Assembly (NCBI RefSeq): GCF_000001735.4 | Contig: NC_003070.9 | Coordinates: 26,583,971-26,647,970 of the forward strand | Origin: Arabidopsis thaliana | Lineage: Eukaryota > Streptophyta > Magnoliopsida > Brassicales > Brassicaceae | Length of the DNA: 64,000 nt | Reading direction: 5' to 3' | In this document: positions 10,999 through 24,748 of the stretch, in pieces | Layout of the letters: every line of letters begins with the position of its first letter | Numbering within the stretch: the stretch's first letter is position 1 | Notes under the pieces: generated by a model | Database searches by the model: none | What the model was told of the DNA's origin: nothing | Seen by the model: only the letters and a program-made list of their open reading frames with translations | Program-made: the position numbers and the translations under genes

Positions 10999-13539
10999 TA
11001 AGTTCTTAGCTAACTCCAAGAAATTGAAATAAAATTTAACCTCGTGGAAGAAAAAGCTGAGCATGGGACGGCTTTAGACAGCATCATTGCTCGTACATCA
11101 AATTGTTGTATCCTCCTTTTGCTTCAATATTCCTCTTTTTCTTCACTTTTTCACATTCTTTCTCTGTCTTCTTTTAGTTAAAAAGAAAGTAGACTATAAT
11201 CGAACAGATTAAATGCTAGCTATATCCAATTTTCATTATTTATATTCGTTCACACAGAAATGGAAATGGTGTAGTGGAATTTATGATGAAGATTCGGCCA
11301 TGTTGAATTATACATGCCTAGTTTTCTGGAGTATGAGAACGACAATATCATGTTGCAAACACTTTATATTTTGATCAGGGAATTTTTGAATCTGCATTGA
11401 TTATTGGAGTTACTCAGTTTGTTTCTCTAACCTTCTGCTCAAAGCTGAATCGTACGTATACATTTACAAAGTTAGAGCCAAACATTACGTCAAAAACTGG
11501 TAAGCATAAAAGCTAGTGTGAACAGATAATTTTGTACTCTCGGATTAGTGATCTACTAATGCAAATATGTAGTGATTCATTTTTCAGTTAGTGGTCGCAA
11601 TAATTCTCCCTCATGAGTTATGATTCAGAGATTCATATATAATAGTAGTATAATACTTGCTCCTATGAGCCACCAAAGCTATTACCCTTTGATGCCATTC
11701 TTTTTGTTGACAGGAATCAAATTCTCCCGCTTTATAGAAGACCTTTTATTCTTACACATTCTTCATTATTTGAATTAATTTCTTTAACATTTCTTACATT
11801 TTCTCATTTTGTTCGATCATACGATGGATATTAAACTAAGATAGAATTGTTATAGACCACAATAGCTGGTATATATGGATCGGATTCTTCATACTTTCTA
11901 TGCTACAAGTACGTCTGTATGCGTCTTTATGTACGTATTCATGTATACGTGCACGCATGCGTATGGCCCCAACCATTAAACCCTTTGGGATCGATACATA
12001 AATTTTGCATCCGCCAAATAAGCTGTGTTTAGATATGAATTCACAATTCAGATAAAGATGGGGAAAAACTTTATATCCTTTACTACTTTGGGTTAAAAAA
12101 CTTAAAGCGAGTTGGATCTAACTGTATTATCCAAAATAAACGAGAATTGTCTTCTTGAGGTTAATTAGCTATTATATAACGTCATGTTGTGCCATTGTGC
12201 CAAACTCAGTCATAATTTTATTTTTCTCTCAATCATAAGTTCTCTCTGGTCAACTCTGCTTCGGTATTGAGTATAATTAATCAAAAGCCAAATAGAAAAC
12301 AGTATGGTACAAGACTCAAATCTCAAAAGAGACAAAAATCTATATGCATGCCATAGTGATTTTTGAAAGAAATGGAAGAGAAAAAAAAATGAGAGGGGAA
12401 AAGCTAGAGGAGAGCGATGACCCATTAAGATTAAATGGACTAACAAACGAAACGATCATCAATGTGTAAGTGTCCCTACGAGGACCGCACCCACTTAATT
12501 CCCCAAATTCAATACCTATTGACCCTCTTTTCTTATAATGACCCACTTATAATTATTATCGTATATTGTTGTATATTGTCGTTACAAGATTGTGAAATGT
12601 TTTATATTTTCTATACACGACGAATAACCTGGTCAAGCTATATATCGAGATTCAAGTAAGTATATATAATCGCATGCTTGGTTAAATCAGTCCTCCATTT
12701 CGAGAGACAATATGATTATACTTTAAAAAATAGAGACTCTCGAATGTCGACAATCAAATGTCACAACTCGTACTATGCTATTGTAATGTTTTTCAATCAA
12801 TAAACTTGGTTTGTTTTCCACAATTTTATATATAGTTTTATTAAATTTATATCACCGGTTGGTGTTGAGCCTAACAAATAATATGCATTATTAATAGTCT
12901 ACTACTACTAGTTTGTGATATATTCTTTTTCCAGCTTGGAGAGAAGATTAAGCATATTTTGGTCTCTGATTAAAGAGATTACGTACCGTAACCTCAAGAC
13001 TTCTATAATTAAAAGAAAAAAATCACCATATTTGTTTGTTAGAAACTCCAAGAGATTCCATAACAAAAACATTTCATTATTCTACAAGCAACATTGTGAA
13101 CATGGACCATAAATTTAACTTGTACAGTACTCTACATAAACGGTAAAAAACAATAAAGCGCTTGGAAAAAGAGAGTAACACCAGAAAGCAAAGAGCTTTG
13201 AAGAAACCCAAATTCAAAGGTACTCAATTTCATCTGACTAGCTCTGACCCCATTTCTTCAAACCAAAGAATGATCACACCAAATCCAAAATTTCCCCTAT
13301 AAATTACCTATCTCACATAAATATAAAGTTTACTTCTCTTACCTCTCTTTCCTCTTTTTATCATTTACTTCATAAACTTTCTAGATATCTGCAAAGCCCT
13401 TAATTTGAATTCATCACTAACCCACATGCCCAAAACTTTAGCAACACACAACCCTAATAAATTTTTGTTGGAGGGTTCGATGAGTTAATTCATTCTTTAT
13501 TGTTTTTGATCTTCTGTGTTTTCCCTTAAGAAAGTGATT
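10999..13539. other. Intergenic spacer EDA24-neprosin gene
   Basis: About 2.5 kb of AT-rich sequence with no supported gene. A purine/pyrimidine-alternating stretch near 11905-11965 (repeated CGT, GTA and GCATGC words) is unusual in composition, but no function was recognised. The last few hundred bases probably hold the promoter and leader of the next gene. Confidence 0.5.
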
Positions 13540-15918
13540 ATGTGTTTAATAGGTTTGTTGGGAGATGTGTCAGTGACATCAAGAAGACGAACAACAATTC
13601 AAAACCGTATTAAATGTTGTCTTTTTGATCACTCAAGAAGAAAACAACAAGACAGCAGATGTTTTCATCATTCTTCACAACAAGTTTCGTTCAAGTCTGA
13701 TCCGATGTTCTCCTCTAGCTTTCTCAGATTGATTCTTTTACTCTGTCTCGTCTCTTCTTCCTTCTCCTCCACCACTTCTTCCTCCAACTCCACTGCCGCC
13801 GATCAAACTCTCCGGCCGCAAGAAGAGCTCCAGAAGCTAACACTGATTAGACAAGAACTCGACAAAATCAACAAGCCGGCTGTGAAAACTATTCAGGCAA
13901 TTTCTCTATTCTCAAATATCTCAATTTGATAAATGTATATATATACAGACATCTTTGTTTACTTTGTTACTCTGTTTCGACTCTGTTTTTGCTCTGTTTT
14001 TACTCTGTTTTGTTAATTAACTGACATGCAAGTTTTGTTACTCTGTTCTTACTCTGTTTTTTGCTCTGTTTCTTTTCCATGTGTTATGTTTGCAGAGCTC
14101 AGATGGAGATAAAATAGATTGTGTTTCAACTCATCAGCAACCAGCTTTCGATCATCCTCTCTTACAAGGACAAAAACCATTGGTAAATATTATTTTCCCT
14201 CCTCTTCTCCATTTTATCTCTTTTCATTAGTATTCTTATCAAAGATTTCAAATGTTCTTATTTAGGATCCGCCTGAGATACCAAAAGGATACAGCGAAGA
14301 TGATGGATCATATGAAAACTCCCAGCTTTGGAGTTTATCCGGTGAGTCTTGTCCGGAAGGTACGATTCCGATAAGAAGAACAACGGAACAAGACATGTTA
14401 AGAGCAAGTTCTGTCCAAAGATTTGGTCGGAAAATCAGGCGCGTGAAGAGAGATTCCACAAATAACGGACACGAAGTAAGTACCATTTTGATAACCATAA
14501 TTAAGCAAAAAGTCAGAGGTTTCTTACCTTTTTTATCCTCTATAAAGAAAAAGATAGAGAATGATACCAAAATTCAGCTTTTTCGTAATTCTTTGCACGA
14601 CCATTACTAAGTTGTATCATCCAAAGGAGTGAAGCGTGACATAACTAAAGATTATTCTCTGTTCACATCGTAAAAAAGATTATTCTCTGTTCCTTTTTCT
14701 CTTTTTCTGTGTTTACGAAAATGATACTCCAATTTTAGCGTTTGAGAATTTATTTGATTGATTATTTTTGTAAAAATGACTTATTTTGTAGCATGCGGTG
14801 GGATATGTAACCGGGAGACAATATTACGGGGCAAAAGCAAGTATTAACGTGTGGTCGCCACGTGTTACGAGCCAATACGAATTTAGTCTTTCTCAGATTT
14901 GGGTTATTGCCGGTTCGTTCACACACGATCTTAATACCATTGAAGCCGGTTGGCAAATTAGCCCGGAGTTGTACGGCGATACTTACCCAAGATTCTTTAC
15001 CTATTGGACGGTAAATGTTACCTTCAACTTTAGTATCCTTAGTTTACGGTAAAGTTTTTAGTTTTATTGAATTAACATTTTGTTAACAATGGTAGTGATA
15101 GTGATTTTCAGTCCGATGCATATCGAACAACGGGTTGCTACAATTTGCTATGTTCCGGTTTCGTTCAAACCAACCGTCGAATCGCGATAGGAGCTGCGAT
15201 TTCTCCTAGATCTTCGTATAAAGGTGGACAATTCGATATAAGCTTATTAATTTGGAAGGTAATTTTTCTTCTTCTCTCATATACATATTTATGCATATCA
15301 TCAATGAAAAATACTAACAATATTTTACAACATACTATACCTATAATAATTCAGCTGTATTCTGCAAAAAAATTACCAGTCACATTTCTTATATAATTTA
15401 TAATCTTTTAAGAAGAATTTCACATGGTTCACATCAATGTTTCGTGGGTCAACCAGCTCCTACTTTAGAAAGTCTTAAATAATTTGACTTTTTTTAGTCA
15501 TAACAATAACATTACACATGCTTGTATAATCTACGTATAGGATCCGAAGCACGGTCACTGGTGGCTACAATTCGGGTCAGGTGCATTAGTCGGTTATTGG
15601 CCAGCGTTTTTATTCACGCATCTAAAGCAACATGGAAGCATGGTCCAATTCGGGGGCGAGATTGTGAACAACCGACCCGGCGGTTCACACACTACGACTC
15701 AAATGGGTAGTGGACATTTTGCCGGTGAAGGTTTTGGTAAAGCATCTTATTTCCGGAATCTCCAAATTGTTGACTGGGACAACACTCTTATACCCGCTTC
15801 GAATCTAAAGATTCTCGCAGACCATCCCAATTGTTATGATATAAGAGGTGGGACGAATCGTGTGTGGGGTAACTATTTTTACTATGGAGGTCCAGGAAAA
15901 AACCCTAGATGTCCATGA
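13540..15918 (+). CDS. Neprosin-family (DUF239) putative glutamic peptidase
   Basis: Exons: 13705-13896 (or from 13540), 14096-14182, 14266-14475, 14792-15010, 15112-15258, 15541-15918. Two in-frame ATGs are possible: 13705 gives 410 aa beginning with a good signal peptide, and 13540 gives 465 aa with a 55-residue extension that buries it. I prefer 13705 for a secreted product. An N-terminal activation peptide (LQKLTLIRQELDKINKPAVK, DCV...QQPAFDHP) precedes the neprosin domain. In 410-aa numbering, E214 (IEAGW) and E325 (FGGEI) are 111 residues apart, close to the spacing of the catalytic glutamates 188 and 297 in Nepenthes neprosin, so a glutamic endopeptidase is plausible. Intron 1 has a GC donor. 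I recall the locus as At1g70550. Substrate is unknown. Confidence 0.88.
13970..14071 (+). repeat. CTCTGTTT repeat array inside intron 1 of the neprosin gene
   Basis: CTCTGTT occurs seven times, starting at 13970, 13981, 13992, 14003, 14041, 14052 and 14064. The spacing is 11, 11, 11, 38, 11 and 12 bp. The array fills the 3' part of the GC-AG intron just upstream of its acceptor, so it supplies an unusually ordered polypyrimidine region. Confidence 0.8.
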
Positions 15919-17375
15919 AGAATCAAGAAAACAAAAGCAGAAAAAGGTTATTGATTATTATTCTTACATGTAGTGCACATGAATTTTGGGATTAAGGGAG
16001 ATTAGGAATTTACATTGCCGCTAGGTGTTTTGCAAATATCATGTAGATGAGTTTTTTTTCTTTCTTTACCATAACAATATCACCACGAGCGAACAAAATC
16101 TTGTTTAAAAATGATCAGTATAAAGTTTGGTAGTGAATTATACCTTTTTTTTTTTGGAATTTGTGATGGCATTATGGGTTTTGTAATGTTTACATTGATT
16201 AGTGTTACCAATGTGAGATGGAGAATCGAGTGTTGCTATGTTATGTCGTATATGGTTCTGAAGTTTCTTTGATTTCAATATAGAGTTAAATGCAGTATTA
16301 AAATTGTCAGATTCATCATTCGTGGACCAAAAGATTGATTGTTCTATGGAAAAGTCATAGTGTAATTGGTTGTAGCAGAGACCTCATAATTAATTGGGAA
16401 TGGCTGTAAAATTCTGACGAATATTAGTCACAACTGTCCATTTATTGATTAATAATATATGAAGAGTTAAGCAAAATAAAATTAGAGGTGGTAATGTATT
16501 TACGTGGGACCATAAATTAAAATGCCGATTTAATGGTCTTCATTAATCGCCCCACGTGCCTTCTTTTATTATTTTCGATAGAACACATTTCACCAGATTC
16601 ATATAACTATTCGAGCCAGTTCCATAACATTTTTTATTTTTTTTTGTCATCCATAACATTTTTATTCCCTTAAAAGTGTTTCTTAATGTTAATTTTATTA
16701 TATAGTTCTAATTTGATTGTAACCGAGTAACAGTTAATCCAATTTTCAGTTCCAGTTGTTTTTATCATTTTCGTAATGCACCATGTTTTAATTTGTGTAT
16801 AATCTATGCACTAAAATGCTATTTAAAGAAATCTCACACGGTTAGATTATACAAGAGAAAATCACATATTCATCACATCTGAAGTTAATTTTAGTTATTA
16901 ATTTTAAATAAGCATAAATAAGCTTTAAAACTCTCTAAAACCTAAATAATCATAACATTATTCATACATGGTGTGTAAAATGAGTGTTAAAAATTCGTTA
17001 ACCAAAAATACTAAAATAGTGTTGAACACAGATTATCAACATTTTTGTTTTGTTTTGTTTATGCATGAAATAATATGGGCCCAAAATAGGCCTAATAGTT
17101 GTAAGAGAAAACATGAGCCGAGACTAGTCAAATTTACGGCCTTGGCCTTTTTGGGAGAAACTCAGATTGTATTTTTTTTTTGGTATTTTTTTTGGGTATG
17201 TTTATGCAATCATCAATCCCACAATTTTCATTTAAAATGCACAAAATATCCGTTTCGACAACTCAAAACACATTAGGTTTGCCAAATTTTGATTTGGTTT
17301 GAAAAGATACTAAATAGGTTTTGATTTAGTTTTGGTCTATATAGAGAGAGTAATCCAATGTCTCTTCCATTTTTG
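15919..17375. other. Intergenic, downstream of the neprosin gene
   Basis: AT-rich sequence containing the neprosin 3' untranslated region, then spacer. No supported coding region, RNA gene or transposon. Confidence 0.55.
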
Positions 17376-17482
17376 TAAGACAAAACTCTATTTTAGAGTT
17401 ATATATTGGAGCAAAATCTCCTCCAAAATAGAGTTTTTCAAAATAGAGAAAATATAGAAATTTACATTGAAGATGCTCTTAC
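17376..17482. mobile_element. Short MITE-like remnant
   Basis: A compact block contains the near-palindrome AACTCTATTTTAGAGTT (17384-17400), then an inverted copy of its arm in AAAATAGAGTTTT (about 17425-17437), a further AAAATAGAG, and ends near GAAGATGCTCTTA. Repeated AACTCTA/TAGAGTT arms over about 100 bp resemble small non-autonomous DNA transposons dispersed in Brassicaceae. Family and boundaries cannot be fixed without a repeat library. Confidence 0.35.
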
Positions 17483-20400
17483 TTAAATTTAGTTTTTCTT
17501 GTTACGATTGATTTGTTTATCTTTGATAATGATTTAGATGGTATAGGCCACAAACTACATAGTTTAGAGACAGTAAAACCTGAATCGATGGGTTAAAAAA
17601 ATAAAATTTTAGCTATGAGAATTATGATTTGGATTTGGATTTGAAAGTGCGAATATGATTTGGATTTCTGTTAATACATAAACAGTTTTCATTACAAAAA
17701 ATAAAAATAAAAATAAAAAATGACGACAAGCAACAAGAACAACGGCGAGTGAAGTGGAAGCGTGAAGCATGCAAACCGACTCATCATGTTCTTTGTCCTT
17801 TACTCTCACCGTTTTAACTACGTAGGCTCGCCATTTGGCAAACACTCTCGGAGAATCTATTTATTACGAATTATACTAGTAATATTTTTAAATGATTAAG
17901 GAAGGACTTAAAAATGAAGACGACACTTCGATAATTAGCACTAGAGTCGACAATTTTGAAGTCAACCTAATTAAATACTAGTAGCTTTCCTCTTCATTCA
18001 ATTATAGGTAAGGCTAAATAATCATATCGAACCTTTCCACGTGAATATCACGAGTCACGACCCTTCAAAAAGACATACTCCTTAAACAGTTAAAACTCGT
18101 AATTGTTTGAAACAAATAGTAGATGCATTTTAGTGTTATATGCACACTTTTCCAAATTTGTTTTATTCGCGGTATCGATGTAATAATGGTTTTGTTATTA
18201 AAATAGTAATCTCGTCAATAAAGCAATGATAAAATCATGAGTATGACTATTTATGTTAACAGTTAACTCCCATTAATGAAATGAATTTAGAAGAAATGAA
18301 AAACATTGACATCTCTTTTTTGTCAACCATTGTCCATTGACAAAGCCTTTAAATATAGTTTTACTTTCATAGAGATAAAGATATTTTGCATCACTTAAGA
18401 GTTTAGACGCAATTTCTAAAATTGTCAAATAGGTTTATAGTTCCTTCAGATGATCAGAAATATCATATTCTATATTGTGTATTTACATAACTTTATTGGT
18501 AACTTTTCAATATGTTTTGTCAGTGCCTCATTGTACTAAAGTTTTAATATATTAAGACATTATATTGTGTTCGATTTATAGATACGCATTAATTGTTTTG
18601 TAGAGAGCAAAAACACAACCATAAGATGATTTGTTTTGAGAAAATATAAAATGGTGTATATATCAAAAGATTATCATTGGATGCATAGTCATCATTGAGC
18701 GGGACTCTTTGACTCTTTGTGCGTATATATCAATACTTGGTCCCCGGAACTAGTATGATTAATTGATTATGGATCAACGACTTGAATCGTCCTTACGTAA
18801 AACAATATTTAGTTCAGTTTAGACGGATACATAATTGGATAGAGCGACTCTCACGTCCACCCACTTTTGTTTCTTGGAAAGAGTCGATCAAATTTCATAG
18901 TTGTTAATATGATTTCGATGGACTAATATCCTCCATATCGAGGGTATGAATAGAGATAGTGTTCAAATAGGTCCATCTAGGAAAATGATATGTGATGATG
19001 AAGTGCTATGGGGATGGAGAATTAATTGTTTAAATTGAATGGCTTGTGACTTCATCATTTCCTCCAATCTCCTACGCTTTCCAACTTGGTGGTCTCAGTA
19101 CTCTTTTTATTAATTTAAAAGAAATTCCACTACGTTGTTAAATGTTAGTGTTGATGGTTTTTCATGGAAAAATATCCCAACTGCCGATGAATTGATTTAT
19201 ATTCAAATGACACGCCATCAAAACAATTGTATCTAATAAATAAAGATAAGTCATTGTAACTAAACAAATTTTGTCCACAACAGTATCAATTATGTTAGAT
19301 AAACAACATTCAACGTTTAAGATTTTACAATGGATCATTCACATTTCACTATGCATTGAGGATGCGTGATAGGACGCATCAAACTCAAAACTTGGTTTAC
19401 AAGAAGCCAAGAAGTAAAAAAGTTGTTTGAACTCTTAAGCATTTACTACCCTCGGATTTTCTTCATTGATGTTCATTCAATGTATAGGAAAGAATAAACC
19501 AACGAATATAAAGAAAGAATCCTACAAGATTTACTCTCGCCCACTGACAATAAATGAAGCTGATTTTGAAAATGAAATTCCGGGAAAAGAATCAATTTTG
19601 AAACAGAAAATGATATTTTTCCAAAACGTTACTTAAATTAAGTAACTTAATATATATTAAATAGATTTGGTATATTAGTTATTTCAAAGTATACCACAGC
19701 TCACCGGTGAATTTACCGGAGCAGAAAATGTTAATTCAACATTTGGTGGTTACATCACTAGAAGAGTTCTCGAAGGTTAAAAGCACTACACATAGTATAC
19801 AAACCTCTTCACTTTCTTGCTAAAAGACATTTTGGATAAAGGTTTTTGACCACGTCAAAGATGTTACATAATATTGAATTTATACTTCATCTGTTTCATA
19901 TAAAATAAAATTAACAAAAACTAAAAAAACCAATTCATATCATACAGAGTTTTAAATTAATAATGCACAAAAAAAACATTAGTTGGTTTCTTAATAGTTA
20001 ATATAATAAATGATTAGAATTTTAAAAAATAAATTAAATAATATCACTTTCTAAAACTACAATTTTTTGGTTCGTTTTCAGTAATAGCCAAAAATATAAG
20101 TTGACAAATTCTTAGGAAGCATTTTAAAATATCGGTCATCAACTCTTCAGTTAAAATTTAAAATGCAGGAAAAGAAAACTCTAGAATCAATCATATATAT
20201 TTGGTGTTTTCTAACTCTTTGGTAGTTTGGAATTTATTAAACATGTTCATGTTTTAATCTATTTAGAGATTTACGAAAGCGACAAATAAGAATTTTTCCG
20301 CATTTGGTAGCGAGAAAAATGTTGCATAGTATGCGACAAAAAATGTAAAAACAAATAGGATCTTTAAAAGATGAGAATGTCGGACAAAAAGTGCGAACAT

Positions 20401-20849
20401 CAGATTCAAATTATCAGATTCAAAACAAAATACGTAAAACCTGATATTTATTGAGTTATTCTGTTGTAATTTTTCTTTTTAGTTTTGTAAAAAAATGTTT
20501 TTGAAATAAGAAAATATGTGATTTAATAAAATCACTTGTTTAAAATAAAACCGAGGGTACATTTTAACTCATGGCAATTTTGTTAATTATGTGGTAATTC
20601 ATTACCATCTTGTTATTCTTTGTTAAATAGGTATTATATATTGCGTGGCAACTATTGCTATTTATTTGCTATTTTGTTTATTATTGAGTAATTCTTTTCA
20701 GAAAAATGTTTACATAATTGACCTTAAAAAGCAAAGATTTTTAATTTTAATATATTTTTCTCCATTTAAAAAGCAGATACCAGTCTTTTTTTTAGGGAAA
20801 AAAATATATTTTACTAATAAAATATTTTAGTAAAATATCGCTTTCCTTC
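17483..20849. other. Gene-poor AT-rich spacer and distal TAA1 upstream region
   Basis: About 3.4 kb with no supported gene. The part from about 19850 to 20830 is very AT-rich with long A and T tracts, consistent with degraded transposon DNA, though no termini were found. All frames are short and lack family resemblance. Part of this stretch must serve as the TAA1 promoter. Confidence 0.5.
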
Positions 20850-23349
<2,500 letters not shown>

Positions 23350-24748
23350 ATAAGCAAGCGAATATAACGCATATAACGCCTTATATATAAAAGACTTTTT
23401 AGTTTTTAGCTTACCCTAAAGTTATCTATATATAAGTATGTAGAACTAAAGAGGTAGAACCTCTCTCTCTCTATGTTTATGGCCTTTTGGCCCTATGTGA
23501 AATATGAAGGTGAAACTGTTCTAGTTCTTAGATAAATGTGTCTTCAACTTATCCAACTATTTGAATGAATCCTATTGAAAAACAAATGTGATTCAAATTT
23601 GTAAGGAATTATATTAGGTAACTACATGAACTATAGTCCACTACACATATCCCACGTTGTAATGGAAAAGATGTAATGCATGATGTGACATACATACGTT
23701 GGAAATAAAATTGTGTTAATGGTTTGGTGGTTTCTATCTAACTATGATGTAATCCGTTATTTACAGCGATAAAACACTATTTAAGAAAATAGAATTTCGA
23801 CCAATAAACATTCCCTCCATGATGTGCAGAAACTAATCTCATACAAAGATGGGAGGATCCTCATGTTTAGTCGTGAATTTAGGTTAAATTTAAATTAGTA
23901 CGAAATAGAAACCTCCATGGAATATATACTTCTTCTAAGATCTATCCAAGTTTAGTTCATTAATTTGATTTAAACACTCGTTCACAACAATATTAATCAC
24001 AAACCAAATGCTATCATTTCTATAAACCCCATTCAGATTTATTTAGGTTTGTTACAGATTTTTTTTTCCTACTTTTAATTATTTTACCATCAGACTTCAA
24101 AATTGAAAAACTTTAAAAGACTTGGAAAATGAACATGAAAAGAGGTTGACTTGCGAGAGGAAAAAAAAAGAAGAGGTATTTTAGAATACCTCAAATGTGT
24201 GGACGAACTTATATATATATACATACATATATGATCTTGTCCTTAATCATCTTCTTCTTCTACTCTTCTCCTCTGCCATGACTTGAACTCATGTGGTGGA
24301 GCTTAGCCCTCAAACCAAATGAGCTACAAGATCAGGCACTGTATCATCACCTATAAAACATTAAGTACCTTTGTTTCCGTTCCTACTATAAGTAAAGATG
24401 AAAATTCTTATTGGGCCAAAGAACTCTTAAAAGGCTTCCTCTACACTCATAAAAAAACAATATTCAGGTTTTATCCAGCCCATAAAAAATTGAATATGAA
24501 TTCCTCTATTTTCTAAACTCTACACTAATTTTGTTTGCGTCCGTTATTAATTTTAGATCATATGATCATTAACGCTTATTTTATTACAAAGTGGTCTAAT
24601 TATAAATTTTTGTAATGAAAAGTATTTATATATATTACATTTTAATCGTCATCGTCATCTGTCATCTGAGAGAGAACTCCACAAAGACTCGATTTTTATA
24701 GACGGAGATAACAGTAGAAGCGATTTCAGGCGAGAGACAATCAATCTG
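23350..24748. other. Intergenic spacer TAA1-TrpD-like gene
   Basis: Holds the TAA1 3' untranslated region, including a CT microsatellite at about 23461-23473, then AT-rich spacer. A tRNA-derived SINE-like segment lies at about 24270-24345 (separate entry). No coding region is supported. Confidence 0.55.
24270..24345 (-). mobile_element. tRNA-derived SINE-like segment
   Basis: Read on the minus strand, this shows a pol III A-box-like TAGCTCATTTGG (24315-24326) and, 37 nt downstream, a degraded B box AGTTCAAGTCA (24279-24289) flanked by complementary CATGA and TCATG arms, as in a tRNA T-arm. The acceptor stem does not pair well and the T-loop is shifted by one base, so it is not an intact tRNA. 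A tRNA-headed SINE relic or a tRNA pseudogene fits best. Confidence 0.4.

Noticed and set aside
19850-20830. Very AT-rich block upstream of TAA1 as a possible transposon
   Set aside because: No terminal repeats, target-site duplications or coding remnants could be defined by eye; composition alone is not enough.
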